DNA of 58,635 nucleotides from Streptomyces olivaceoviridis (GCF_014650115.1 NZ_BMUI01000039.1:1-58635); one strand, 5' to 3'. Shown: positions 29,958 to 38,481, counted from the stretch's first letter. Numbers and translations are program-made. The notes: generated by a model not told the origin, from the sequence alone.

Positions 29958-31199
29958 GTGGCAGCCGCACTCGGGTCGACGAAGGACCCCAAGGAGCTCA
30001 TTCCCGGTGACGTACACGCGCTGACCGAGCTCGCAGACACCATGCAGCACTGGTCGGACAAGTTCGACAAGGTCGGGTCCAATCTGCGGGACGTGAAGGT
30101 CCCCGGCTGGCACGGAGAGGCCAGCGACGCGTTCTGGAAGAGCCTGAACGGCGAGAAGGGCAACTGGTACATCGCCTCTGACCACATGGCAGGTGCGGCC
30201 GGCGCCATCAAGTCGTACACCAGCATGCTCCACTGGGCGCAGGGTCAGGCGGCCGACGCGATAGAGAAGTGGGACAAGGGCGACCACGCGGGAGCGCAGC
30301 AGGTGCTCAGCACCGCGCGCACGCAGCTGGAGCACGAGGCCGAAACGTTGTCGTCCAAGCTGGGGAAGCTGTCCGGCGGCGCCAAGGACAGCCCGAGCTG
30401 GCTGACCCAGGCCCGGCAGCTCGCCAAGGAGCTCGGGCTCGGCCAGACCACCGTCAAAGAAGACGAGCTGTGGCAGTACGGGAACAACCCTGCCGACAAG
30501 CGGAAGCGTCAATGGGGCTACCAGGATCCCAACGCCACGTCGGAAGACCCCGACGCGCCGAAGAAGGTCAGCTGGTCGGTGAAGATCGCCGAGTTCAGCG
30601 GCGGTGCCAATGTCTGGTCCGCGGACGCCAAGGGCGAGACCACGGTGGGCGGCGTCAAGCTGTCCGGCAACGCGGGCGTCTCGCTGCTCGGCTATGACGC
30701 CTCCGCGGTCGCCGGCATCACCGACGGGAACCTGGAGCTGAAGGGGACGGCCAGCATATATCTCGCCAAGGCCGAGGCCGGCGGCAAGGCCGAGTACGGC
30801 ATTCTCGGCCTTCAGGCCCAGGGCAGCGCCCTGGCGGGTGCCAACGCCGAAGCGAAGGCCACCATCGGCAAGGACGGCCTGCACGGGGGCGCGGAGGCTT
30901 TCGCCGGTGCGAAGGCCGAGGGGTCGGCCGCAGCGGACGTGGGCGGTGTCGGTGCCGGTGTGACCGGCGAGGCGTGGGCCGGCGCGGGCGCCTCGGCCAG
31001 CGTCGACGTCGGCAAGGGCGACGACGGCAAGTACCACGTCGGCGGCGAGGTCGGTGCCGGACTGGGGCTCGGTGGGAAGGTGGGCTTCCAGGTCACCGTC
31101 GATCCGGGAGAGGTCGTCGACACCGTCGGTGACGCCGCGGACGCGATCGGCGATGCCGCGGGTTCGGCGTACGACCACACGCTCGGCAAGTGGTTCTAG
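29958..31199 (+). CDS. Putative type VII secreted protein with WXG domain and Gly/Ala-rich C-terminus
   Basis: A 413-residue protein. The N-terminal ~110 residues are a helical hairpin with a WXG motif, Trp51-His-Gly, in VPGWHGEASDAFW; this is the layout of putative T7SS signal domains. Residues ~110-190 are helical. From ~200 to 395 the chain is Gly/Ala-rich with alternating hydrophobic strands (GGVKLSGNAGVSLLGYDASA; GGEVGAGLGLGGKVGFQVTV), which looks beta-structured or membrane-active. There is no signal peptide. The start is GTG 29958 with GGGGGAAG upstream. It is probably exported by the surrounding ESX machine; the effector activity cannot be named. Confidence 0.65.
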   Translation: MAAALGSTKDPKELIPGDVHALTELADTMQHWSDKFDKVGSNLRDVKVPGWHGEASDAFWKSLNGEKGNWYIASDHMAGAAGAIKSYTSMLHWAQGQAADAIEKWDKGDHAGAQQVLSTARTQLEHEAETLSSKLGKLSGGAKDSPSWLTQARQLAKELGLGQTTVKEDELWQYGNNPADKRKRQWGYQDPNATSEDPDAPKKVSWSVKIAEFSGGANVWSADAKGETTVGGVKLSGNAGVSLLGYDASAVAGITDGNLELKGTASIYLAKAEAGGKAEYGILGLQAQGSALAGANAEAKATIGKDGLHGGAEAFAGAKAEGSAAADVGGVGAGVTGEAWAGAGASASVDVGKGDDGKYHVGGEVGAGLGLGGKVGFQVTVDPGEVVDTVGDAADAIGDAAGSAYDHTLGKWF

Positions 31200-31235
31200 G
31201 CTTGCGATGAGGCTCAGCAAGGAAGTGGGTTCACG

Positions 31236-31742
31236 ATGACGGGCACGTTGCCGGTCAAGATCTCGTTCTCGTTGCCGGACGGCTGGCGATCGGCGCCGCC
31301 GGACGAGGTGGGGGCGCCCGATGCGGCCTTCGTCGCTCTGCACCCCGCCTCCATCGACGGGTTCACGGCGAACATCACCATCGCCGGCGGGATGCGCAAC
31401 GACAGCGCCACCATGCGGCAGATCGCCGACGAGTCGGTACGGCGGCTCGGGCAGGCCGGCACCGTGCAGGTCACCAAGCAGGAAGAGGTGGGGACCCCCG
31501 ACATCCCGGGGCTCACCGACTCACCGGGCGTCGTCCAGAACCTGCGCCTGTCGACCACCCTGCACGGAGAACCGCTCGAACTGGTGCAGAGCCAGGTCTA
31601 CCTGGGCCTGGAGGATGTGGACCGTCCGTCACAGCGGGCAGTGATCGAGCTGGTACTCACGGCGAAGCCGGAACAGCTGGCGGCGGTGCTGGACGACTTC
31701 AAGCAGTTCGTCCGCTCCGTACGGGCGGACCAAGCCGCCTGA
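31236..31742 (+). CDS. Hypothetical protein, possible LpqN/PsbP-like alpha-beta fold
   Basis: A 168-residue protein without signal peptide or membrane helix. The N-terminal VKISFSLPDGWRSAPPDEVG and FVALHPASIDGFTANITIAG recall the LPxGW start and strands of LpqN/DcrB/PsbP-type folds. A C-terminal helix AVLDDFKQFVRSVR follows. ATG 31236 has AAGGAAG at 31219-31225. It lies 36 bases after the WXG substrate on the same strand, so it is probably co-transcribed with it. Roles as cognate chaperone or immunity protein are both possible; nothing in the sequence decides. Confidence 0.55.
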   Translation: MTGTLPVKISFSLPDGWRSAPPDEVGAPDAAFVALHPASIDGFTANITIAGGMRNDSATMRQIADESVRRLGQAGTVQVTKQEEVGTPDIPGLTDSPGVVQNLRLSTTLHGEPLELVQSQVYLGLEDVDRPSQRAVIELVLTAKPEQLAAVLDDFKQFVRSVRADQAA

Positions 31743-31759
31743 CGCCCGGGTCGGCGGTC

Positions 31760-32464
31760 TCAGACCGCCGACCAGACCCGCGGCGGGATCCGGTCCAGCA
31801 CATCGCACAGGTAGCCGAGCCGCTCGTCGAAGTCCTGCGGGCTCAGCCGGCCCCGGCGCCAGGTGAGCAGCTCGCCGTTGTGCAGCCGGACCGGGAAGTC
31901 CCGCACGGCCTGCGGCTGCGCGGTCAGGAAGGGCGCCACGTCGCCCGCCAGGGCGTCACGGGCGAACGACTCGTCATCCGTGATCACCCGGAACGCCTCG
32001 TCGAACTCCGGCACGCCGAGCTGCACCACACGGCCACGCTGTGTCATCCCGTCGAGCGCCTGCGGCCGTCGCACCACCAGTTCGGGCCCAGGGCCCGGCG
32101 CAGCGACCGCGAACACCGTCCAGAAGACGGGCTGGTTCCGTCCCGGCCCGTCGTGGACGTCGAGGGTGCCGGTCACATACTCGAAGCAGCGGAAGCCACG
32201 ACCCCGGAACTCCCCGGTGATGTAGTGCTCCGCCCGCAGGTTGTGCCCGCTGACGGGCAGCGGCGCCATGCCGCAGAGCCCGTCGATCAGCCCGTATGTG
32301 GCCTGCTGGTAGCCGTAGCCGCGCTCCTGGGCGAGTCGGATCGCCGCGGCTCTCTCCTGCACGCCGCGCGCCCGGTTCCGCTGGGCGCGCACCATCATGG
32401 TGATGACGAGGGCGAAGATCCCTCCCACGACCAGGATCATGAGCACAGGCATCAGTACGGTCAT
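31760..32464 (-). CDS. Single-pass membrane protein of unknown function, copy B
   Basis: A 234-residue protein with an N-terminal membrane helix (VLMPVLMILVVGGIFALVIT) followed by a soluble domain. The C-terminal GELLTWRRGRLSPQDFDERL then GYLCDVLDR matches the copy at 28893-29513, as does RGFRCFEY. ATG 32464 is the natural start before the hydrophobic segment. It converges on the hypothetical gene at 31236 with only 17 bases between stops. Together the two copies bracket the first substrate module. Confidence 0.68.
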   Translation of the reverse strand: MTVLMPVLMILVVGGIFALVITMMVRAQRNRARGVQERAAAIRLAQERGYGYQQATYGLIDGLCGMAPLPVSGHNLRAEHYITGEFRGRGFRCFEYVTGTLDVHDGPGRNQPVFWTVFAVAAPGPGPELVVRRPQALDGMTQRGRVVQLGVPEFDEAFRVITDDESFARDALAGDVAPFLTAQPQAVRDFPVRLHNGELLTWRRGRLSPQDFDERLGYLCDVLDRIPPRVWSAV

Positions 32465-32589
32465 GGGACGCGATTATGTCTGACGCCGCCCGCACCGCGG
32501 GCCGGGCGCCGGGAGCGTCTTGGCTGAGTCACTCGTGGTAGCGAGGTCAATTGGCGCCGGTCAGCGAAGGAACTGAACTCGGGAGATTC

Positions 32590-32880
32590 GTTCGTTCTTG
32601 CGGTCGGCCTGTTCGGGCGGGCTGTCGCCACCAGCACGAACTACGACAAGCATGACCTCGACCTGCATAGGGTGATCGACCTGCGTCGAGGATAGTCACC
32701 CCGAGGATGTCGAACCCCCGCGAGGCCCCACGGCATACGCGTCCCGCGCCACGGCCATCCGAGCCGAACGACAGGCCAATTGCCGAGTCGAGTCCGTGGC
32801 GGGGCTCGGTGCGAAGCCGGCTGGCTCTTCCGGGTCTCGCGCTGGCGTGGGTGCGTCCGAGGCTGTTGGGAACGACGGCC
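32590..32880 (+). pseudogene. Decayed remnant of a paralogue of the WXG substrate gene at 33733
   Basis: Two blocks match the downstream 581-residue gene. Block one (32608-32686) reads LFGRAVATSTNYDKHDLDLH then RVIDL, against PFGRAVAARSDFDKRDLDLN and QMIDL (residues ~48-72), before a frameshift and stop. Block two (32751-32868) reads GLGAKPAGSSGSRAGVGAS against RPGAKPAGSSGSRTGAGVS (~503-521), preceded by a match to AEGQA. The intervening ~390 codons are missing, so a deletion joined the ends. No usable start is seen. The rest of the 32465-33256 gap shows no gene. Confidence 0.8.
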
Positions 32881-33145
32881 CGAAGGTGTGGCGGTTGTGC
32901 TGGCGCGGCGCGCGAGGTGACGTTGTTTCGACTGGAACTGTCCGGGGGCAGCATCGAGGCGTGGAGGTTTGCTGTAGATCGCATGAGGGTGCCCGCGCTC
33001 AAGCTTTCAGGTTGATGCATCGCTGGTCGACGAACTGGTGGGGCGCGACTGTGTCGCCGTGCGCGTTCGCTCACTAGAAACGGGCAATTCCGACCAAGTG
33101 TGGCACCTGGGTCTTAGGTGAAGTCGAGCCAACAGGCCTGCCCGG

Positions 33146-33174
33146 TTGGACCGGTTGGACGGGTTGACTAGAGT
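33146..33174 (+). promoter_or_regulatory. Strong candidate promoter of the second substrate module
   Basis: TTGGAC (33146-33151), a 17-base spacer and TAGAGT (33169-33174) closely match the vegetative Streptomyces consensus. Copies of GGTTGGAC (33144, 33153) and GGTTGAC (33162) overlap the -35 and spacer and could be operator half-sites. Initiation near 33181 gives a leader of about 75 bases. Confidence 0.6.
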
Positions 33175-33256
33175 GGTAAACGCGTTGTGAGACGCGGCTC
33201 GCTTTGCGATTGTACGGCGAACGGTTGGTCGGCCCTCGCTCCGGAGGAGCCGATGG

Positions 33257-33730
33257 ATGTACGGGGAAACGGGGTGGAGCGTCGTGCTTCCGTCAGACAT
33301 GGTGAGGGGCGTGTCGGCGACCAGGGCGGCGAACCTGGAGGCCAGTGGCGAGGCGCTGGGCAAGTTCGTGGGTCAAGTGGACGAGGTGCTGAGCGCTCTC
33401 GAAGGGTCCGCGGGCAACCCGGCGAAGGTCGGTGCTCAGACGATCAGGGCTGCGTCGCTGACGTCTGGTGGGGAGAGCGAGTTCCCTGAGGCGCACGGGC
33501 TGTACAAGCAGTACAGCAGGGTCCATCACGAACTAACGACCCTGTCCAAGAGCCTGCACCTGCAGATCGAGGCGATCGGCATCGCGGTCGCCGGTGCGCG
33601 CAACGGCTTCGACAGTCTGGAAGAGGAGCAGCGTCAGCGGTTCTGGGTGATCCAGGCGGAGATCAAGAAGCTCCAGCCCAGGGCGGACGACAAGCAGCAC
33701 GCCAGCAGCGGCACCAAGACGAAGGCGTGA
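33257..33730 (+). CDS. Helical ESX-associated partner protein
   Basis: A 157-residue protein, largely helical with coiled-coil character: ATRAANLEASGEALGKFVGQ, then SRVHHELTTLSKSLHLQIEA, then EEEQRQRFWVIQAEIKKLQP. There is no signal or membrane helix. ATG 33257 has GGAGGAG (33243-33249) at ideal spacing; GTG 33284 and ATG 33299 are alternatives. The TGA at 33728-33730 lies three bases from the preferred ATG of the large WXG protein (and overlaps an alternative GTG), so the two are coupled. A dedicated partner of the next protein is inferred. I know no named family. Confidence 0.6.
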   Translation: MYGETGWSVVLPSDMVRGVSATRAANLEASGEALGKFVGQVDEVLSALEGSAGNPAKVGAQTIRAASLTSGGESEFPEAHGLYKQYSRVHHELTTLSKSLHLQIEAIGIAVAGARNGFDSLEEEQRQRFWVIQAEIKKLQPRADDKQHASSGTKTKA

Positions 33731-33732
33731 CG

Positions 33733-35478
33733 ATGACGGACAAGCAGCACAAGGACGATCTGCATCGCGTCTCTCAGCAGAACACCGTGACGGACATCGT
33801 CCGCGGTATCGAGGACGGACCGCGCGGCGGCTTCCTCAATGGCATGGTGCGCTCCGTGGTCGAAACCACGCCCTTCGGGCGGGCCGTTGCCGCCAGGTCA
33901 GACTTCGACAAGCGCGACCTCGACCTGAACCAGATGATTGATCTGGTCGAGCGGACAGACCCGGAGGATCTCGAATCCTCCGGCAAGGCGCTTTGGGACG
34001 CGCGCGATGCCATCAAGAAGGCCGCCGACGATCTCAAGGCCTACATCGACAAGGTCCCCTGGGTGGGAGTGTCGGGAGACCAATTCCGCACGTGGGGCGA
34101 GAATCTCGTGACCAACACCCACCATTTGAGTGAGTTCGCCGGGGCGGCGGGCGACCAGATCACCGCAGCCGCCGTGGGCCTCGCGGCTGTGCGTGGTGGC
34201 ATGCCGGCTCGTGACACCAGGGCAAACCCGAAGCGGCCCGAGAAGTTCACCGAGGCAGAGAAGGCCGCGAACAAGACGGAGTACGACCACGCCGTTCAGG
34301 TGGAGAAGCACCGCCAAGAGGCGATCAACCAGATGAATCGGTTGGCGTCGTACTACGCGGTCTCGGAAGAGGTTCTGGCTGCCCTGCCCGCCAAGGCGCC
34401 GAACTTCACGTCGATGCCCGACGTGGGCGTGCCTCGGCCCTCGCAGCGGTTCAGGGAAAGTTCTCCCACGTCCGGCACTGGCTCGCACACAGGAACCGGC
34501 TCGGCCCCCGCCATCGGTCATCACACAACTGCGGTAGGGGCAGACAATGTTGCCCACCACGTCACCAACGACACCACCCCGCACCACGCCCCGACGACGC
34601 ACAGCAACCATACGGTCCAGCTCCCTGAGGAGCCGTCCGTCGGTACGAACATCGACAGCACCGGCACGCTGCCTCCTCCCACGACCACACACACGACCGG
34701 CCCCACCCCGCCGGTCACGGGCACGCCTCCGGCAGGCGGTCAGCCCGACCCGTTGGGCGGCACCGGCTACCGGGTTCCGCTGCCCAATCCGACGTCCGGC
34801 CGAAGCCTGAGTGGTTCGGCCGGGTACCGTAACCCTCCTTTCGCTCAGGGGCGTGCAGGTACGGCTGGGCCGACCAATCCCCAGGGCGGCCCGGGACGCA
34901 CCGCGGCACAAGGACCCATGAACCAGACGGGGCGTGCCACGTCGACGGGACAGCCCGCCGGCAGGGGTACAGCGTCTCCGGTGGGCCGTGCGGTCACAGG
35001 TGGTACGCCGCGGCCCGGCGGCACGGCGGCACCCCGAGGGAACGCCACGCCGACCACCGGCGCCGGCCGCTCCAACGGAGTCGTCGGGGGGCGCCCCACG
35101 GCCACCGGTGGTCCGGCGAAGGGCGGGACGAGGATTCCCCGTGGCACGGTCATCGGAGCCGAGGGACAGGCCAGTTCCCAGTCCACGGCCGGTCGGCTCG
35201 GTCAGCGTGGTGTCTTCGGAGCGCCCGAGTCCGCAGCGCGGCCCGGTGCGAAGCCGGCTGGATCTTCCGGGTCTCGTACCGGTGCCGGTGTGTCCGATGT
35301 TGTCACCGGCAGGCCGACCGGGCGGAACTCCGCTGCGGGTGCCGAGCGGAACGGTATGACGCGTGGTGGTGCCGGTCTCGTGCGCGGTGCCGGCCGTAAG
35401 GGGAAGGCCGAGAACGGGGACGAAGAGACGCAGTTGCCCGAGAAACCCCGGCGTGATGTGCCGCCGGTGGCGAACTGA
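33733..35478 (+). CDS. Large WXG-bearing protein with Thr/Pro/Gly-rich tail, putative ESX substrate
   Basis: A 581-residue protein. The first ~230 residues are helical with Trp110-Val-Gly (WXG) in DKVPWVGVSGDQFRTW. From ~235 to 575 the chain is a Thr/Gly/Pro/Arg-rich low-complexity tail (THTTGPTPPVTGTPPAGG-like) ending in KPRRDVPPVAN. This recalls the domain-plus-tail plan of PPE proteins without being one. ATG 33733 is preferred, with AAGG seven bases upstream; GTG 33727 would overlap the previous stop. A broken paralogue lies just upstream at 32590-32880. A mycosin gene follows 24 bases later, so this protein may be that protease's target (inference). Confidence 0.6.
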   Translation: MTDKQHKDDLHRVSQQNTVTDIVRGIEDGPRGGFLNGMVRSVVETTPFGRAVAARSDFDKRDLDLNQMIDLVERTDPEDLESSGKALWDARDAIKKAADDLKAYIDKVPWVGVSGDQFRTWGENLVTNTHHLSEFAGAAGDQITAAAVGLAAVRGGMPARDTRANPKRPEKFTEAEKAANKTEYDHAVQVEKHRQEAINQMNRLASYYAVSEEVLAALPAKAPNFTSMPDVGVPRPSQRFRESSPTSGTGSHTGTGSAPAIGHHTTAVGADNVAHHVTNDTTPHHAPTTHSNHTVQLPEEPSVGTNIDSTGTLPPPTTTHTTGPTPPVTGTPPAGGQPDPLGGTGYRVPLPNPTSGRSLSGSAGYRNPPFAQGRAGTAGPTNPQGGPGRTAAQGPMNQTGRATSTGQPAGRGTASPVGRAVTGGTPRPGGTAAPRGNATPTTGAGRSNGVVGGRPTATGGPAKGGTRIPRGTVIGAEGQASSQSTAGRLGQRGVFGAPESAARPGAKPAGSSGSRTGAGVSDVVTGRPTGRNSAAGAERNGMTRGGAGLVRGAGRKGKAENGDEETQLPEKPRRDVPPVAN

Positions 35479-35502
35479 CCGCGAGCGAGGACACGGAAGA
35501 CG

Positions 35503-36822
35503 ATGAAGTCAGGGATCAGCCGACGAGCCGAGCAGGCTGCGCTCGACGGGACGTGCAGCGGTAGACGAGTGCGTGCTGTGGGCGCGGCCGTCGGCGCCCT
35601 GGTGGCCGCGACTGTGGGGTTTGCGCCGAATGCTGCTGCGGATGATGTCCAGGCGAAGCAGTGGTACCTGGGCCCGATGCAGGCTGAGCAGATGTGGAAG
35701 GTCAGCACGGGTAAGGGTGTGAAGGTCGCTGTCATTGACAGCGGAGTGAACGCGAACACGTCGTCGCTCAAGGGGCAAGTGCTGACCGGCGAGGTTCCGA
35801 AGTCGGTTGCCTACCGTGCCACGGATGATTACGACGGTCACGGGACGACCACTGCCGAGTTGATCGCGGGAACGGGTGCGGGCGGCGGGCTGAGGGGCCT
35901 GGCTCCGGGAGCCAGAATCGTTCCGTATCGTGTCAAGTTCGACGACTTGAAGGGCAATCCGGCTGAGCTGAACAAGACGCCGGAGCCTGCTGAGGCGATC
36001 AGGGCGGCTGCGGACACCGACGCGAAGATCATCAATATGTCTTTCGGTGCGCAGGGGCCGAGCTCCAGGGAGGAGGAGGCTGTCCAGTACGCCGCTTCGA
36101 AGGGCAAGCTGCTGATAGCGGCTGTCGGTAACGACGGCCGGAAGGCAGGGGACACCATCGGTTACCCGGCCGCTTATTCGTACGTGATCGGCATCGCATC
36201 GGTTGACAAGTCCCTCACGGTCTCGAAGTTCTCCTCGTCTGGCAACTACGTGGACCTTTCGGCTCCCGGTCAGGGCTTTCCAGGTTGGTGTGACGGCAGC
36301 TTCCGTTCGTACTGCGACGATGTGAACGGTACAAGTTCGGCAGCCGCGATCGCCTCGGGTGCCGCCGCCCTGATCTGGTCCGCACACCCTGACTGGACGG
36401 TGAACCAAGTTGCCCGTGCTCTGATCGACACCGCAGGCCGTACCTGGGCGAAGAATGACCCGAGCAAGTACGCCGGCTATGGGCTCATTCGACCCCGTCT
36501 CGTTCTTGCGAACCGCAACTACGACGCCGGCCCGCCCAACGTGGACCCGCTCGCGGCGGAGAACGGCGGCGACCTGCTGGCCAAGTCCGCGGCGGCCTCC
36601 ACGTCTTCCTCCTCCTCGTCCCCGTCCGCCCCTTCCTCCTCCGCATCAACCCCGTCACAGGCCCCCGAAAAGGGTTCTACCGGCGGGACTTCGGCGGCAG
36701 GATCAAGCACGCAGTCGTCGAACGACAACACCACCCTCTGGGTCGTGCTCGGCGCCGTAGCCGCCATCGTCGTGATCGGCGGTGGCGGGCTGGCTGTCGC
36801 GCGGGCGCGGCGCGCCAGGTGA
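35503..36822 (+). CDS. Second mycosin (subtilisin-family, membrane-anchored)
   Basis: A 439-residue S8 protease. A signal-like segment (VGAAVGALVAATVGFAPNAAA) ends near residue 47. The triad is Asp79 in VIDSGVN, His113 in DGHGTTTAEL and Ser278 in NGTSSAAA, with Asn210 in AAVGND as oxyanion residue. A Ser/Ala-rich linker at ~345-400 precedes a C-terminal helix (TLWVVLGAVAAIVVIGGGGL) and basic tail. It is clearly diverged from the first mycosin. Base composition is less GC-biased at third positions (ggtgcgggcggcggg mixed with gttgcc, tcgtct) than the core genes, suggesting separate acquisition. ATG 35503 follows GGAAG. Confidence 0.9.
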   Translation: MKSGISRRAEQAALDGTCSGRRVRAVGAAVGALVAATVGFAPNAAADDVQAKQWYLGPMQAEQMWKVSTGKGVKVAVIDSGVNANTSSLKGQVLTGEVPKSVAYRATDDYDGHGTTTAELIAGTGAGGGLRGLAPGARIVPYRVKFDDLKGNPAELNKTPEPAEAIRAAADTDAKIINMSFGAQGPSSREEEAVQYAASKGKLLIAAVGNDGRKAGDTIGYPAAYSYVIGIASVDKSLTVSKFSSSGNYVDLSAPGQGFPGWCDGSFRSYCDDVNGTSSAAAIASGAAALIWSAHPDWTVNQVARALIDTAGRTWAKNDPSKYAGYGLIRPRLVLANRNYDAGPPNVDPLAAENGGDLLAKSAAASTSSSSSSPSAPSSSASTPSQAPEKGSTGGTSAAGSSTQSSNDNTTLWVVLGAVAAIVVIGGGGLAVARARRAR

Positions 36823-36885
36823 CGTCGTCAGCCGTCTGTAGCCCTGTGCTCTTCGGATAGGGCGTGCAGTACGCGCCCGCCGCCG

Positions 36886-36902
36886 TACCGCACTGTGCGG
36901 TA
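36886..36902. promoter_or_regulatory. Perfect inverted repeat upstream of esxB
   Basis: TACCGCA-CTG-TGCGGTA, a 7+3+7 palindrome 48 bases before the esxB start. It could be a protein-binding operator or a small leader hairpin. No obvious promoter pair is seen next to it. Confidence 0.5.
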
Positions 36903-36950
36903 GTGGGCCAAGACAGTTGGACCAACGAGACAGACAGAGAAAGGGCTGAG

Positions 36951-37295
36951 ATGGCCGAGAACAAGCAGAAGCTCGAAGATGCCGCAGTAGTCCACCTGCA
37001 GAAGCAGATGCTGGAGAAGTACGACGGCATCCGGAAGCGGGTGCACGGTCTGCAGGGCGTGATCGACGGCCTGGAGGGCCAGTGGCACGGTATCGGTCGT
37101 GCCGCCTTCGACTCTAAGCAGTACGAGATCAACCAGTCGCTCCAGGCCATCGGCGGCATCCTCGGTGACGTCATCGAGGCCATGACCGCGACGCGCAACA
37201 TCAAGGACAGTAAGGAAGACGAGGTCCGCGCGGCCGTCAACAAGATCGACGTCCGGGACGGCGCTCCCACCGTGTCTCCGCTCAGCTCCTACTGA
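36951..37295 (+). CDS. esxB: WXG100 protein EsxB
   Basis: A 114-residue small helical-hairpin substrate of type VII secretion. The WXG motif is Trp45-His-Gly in LEGQWHGIGRAAF, between two long helices. It pairs with EsxA, encoded 78 bases downstream. ATG 36951 was chosen because AAAGGG sits five bases upstream; a longer frame from 36864 has no such site and a non-family N-terminus. EsxA/EsxB are conserved in Streptomyces ESX loci (S. coelicolor SCO5723/SCO5724). Confidence 0.92.
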   Translation: MAENKQKLEDAAVVHLQKQMLEKYDGIRKRVHGLQGVIDGLEGQWHGIGRAAFDSKQYEINQSLQAIGGILGDVIEAMTATRNIKDSKEDEVRAAVNKIDVRDGAPTVSPLSSY

Positions 37296-37373
37296 CCGAG
37301 CGACAACCAGGACTTCAGCCGGGCCAACCCGGCGCATCCACCGGATACACATCAGCGAGACGAGGTAACAGGT

Positions 37374-37673
37374 ATGGCCAACAACGCTGACGGCCTGTCA
37401 GTCACTTATGACGGGCTCGACGTCGCGGCGACCAAGATCGGCAACGAGGCGAGCCTGCTGGAGCAGGACCTGCAGGAGCTGCGCCGGCTGGTCGTGAGCA
37501 GCCTGCAGTACTGGGAGGGCCAGGCCCAGGACACCTTCCACGAGAAGCTGAACCACTGGGACAAGGAAGCGAACGACATCCACCAGGCGCTGACCGGCAT
37601 CGGCCACGTCGTCGCCCAGTCCGGCGGTACGTACATGGAAGGCGACAAGAAGGCGGCCAGCTACTTCCGCTAG
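37374..37673 (+). CDS. esxA: WXG100 protein EsxA
   Basis: A 99-residue ESX substrate. WXG is Trp47-Glu-Gly in LQYWEGQAQDTF. Near the C-terminus, Tyr87-Met-Glu-Gly-Asp91 fits the YxxxD/E export signal recognised in type VII substrate pairs; EsxB lacks it, so EsxA probably carries the signal for the heterodimer. ATG 37374 is preceded by a GAGG-type site. A strong terminator follows 30 bases after the stop, so esxB-esxA form a short unit. Confidence 0.94.
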   Translation: MANNADGLSVTYDGLDVAATKIGNEASLLEQDLQELRRLVVSSLQYWEGQAQDTFHEKLNHWDKEANDIHQALTGIGHVVAQSGGTYMEGDKKAASYFR

Positions 37674-37704
37674 GCCGAGGCTCGCAGAAGCGACGAAGCA
37701 ACTC

Positions 37705-37744
37705 CAGGGTGGGCGCGCGCGGGAGGCGCCCACCCTGCTGTTTT
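37705..37744 (+). terminator. Terminator after esxA
   Basis: A 12-base stem CAGGGTGGGCGC/GCGCCCACCCTG (37705-37737) followed by CTGTTTT. It faces the converging lipoprotein gene. Confidence 0.85.
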
Positions 37745-37784
37745 GTCGGGCAGGAAGCCGACCAGGGGGCGGCCACGGGCTCGA

Positions 37785-38468
37785 TCACGCATCGGGCACC
37801 GCAGTCGGCAGGTCGGCTTCCGAAGCGCAGCCTGCCTCCTCAGCCACCTTGCGGGAGATGGAGTTGAGGATCACCATACGGTCTTTGTCGACGCTGTTCC
37901 CGCGCAATTGGGAGCCAGTGGAATACAGTTCCGCCTTCACATACTTCGTGTCGCCGATGTACGCGCCTTTGGAGCCTGCTCCGGTGGCGCACCGGAAGAA
38001 CAGGTCAGCTCCGTCGCGGCCCACTTGGGCATACAGTCCCACGGGGTATCTGACCTTGCTGTTGTCGGATTCCTTGCCGGACGCTTTGGGGTAACTCTGG
38101 GCTGCCGAGAAACGGATTTCAAGAAGTGGCTTCCCGCTCTCGTCGCCGGTCTTGTACACCCAGCAAGCTGCGCGCTGACGATAATCGTCGTGCAGATGCT
38201 TGACTGCGTTCTGTATGGAAAACGTACGAGGCTGTCCTGCCTCGCCGGCGGCACCAGTGGATTCGTCGAACTGATCAGTGCCGGCCAGGTTCTGGAGCGC
38301 TTGCCGGGCGGGAGCGTCGAGTGCTCCGTCGCAAGTCTTGCTCGCGGCCGTGCCAGACGTCTTCGCCTGCTCTCGATCAGCATCACTGCTGCAACTTGTC
38401 ACAAGAAGCGCCACAGCCGTAAGAGAGAGAGCCGTCCCGTATATACCGTTCCTTGCGATTCGCAGCAC
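37785..38468 (-). CDS. Lipoprotein of the third substrate module
   Basis: A 227-residue predicted lipoprotein: hydrophobic signal (YGTALSLTAVALLVTSC) with lipobox Cys26. The mature part has cysteines in KTCDGAL, AACWVYK, FFRCATG and EEAGCASE, likely oxidised outside the cell. GTG 38468 was chosen because AGGGG is just upstream; longer frames run into the preceding gene. It begins 13 bases after the stop of the 760-residue WXG protein and is likely co-transcribed with it. Being membrane-anchored outside and paired with a putative secreted effector, it could be an immunity or receptor-like protein (inference). Confidence 0.7.
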   Translation of the reverse strand: MLRIARNGIYGTALSLTAVALLVTSCSSDADREQAKTSGTAASKTCDGALDAPARQALQNLAGTDQFDESTGAAGEAGQPRTFSIQNAVKHLHDDYRQRAACWVYKTGDESGKPLLEIRFSAAQSYPKASGKESDNSKVRYPVGLYAQVGRDGADLFFRCATGAGSKGAYIGDTKYVKAELYSTGSQLRGNSVDKDRMVILNSISRKVAEEAGCASEADLPTAVPDA

Positions 38469-38481
38469 TTTACGCCCCTGC

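Noticed and set aside
32796..33077. A 93-codon plus-strand frame that could be taken as a gene
   Set aside because: Its first ~25 codons are the relic of the 581-residue gene and the rest is unrelated sequence; it is better explained as a pseudogene fragment.
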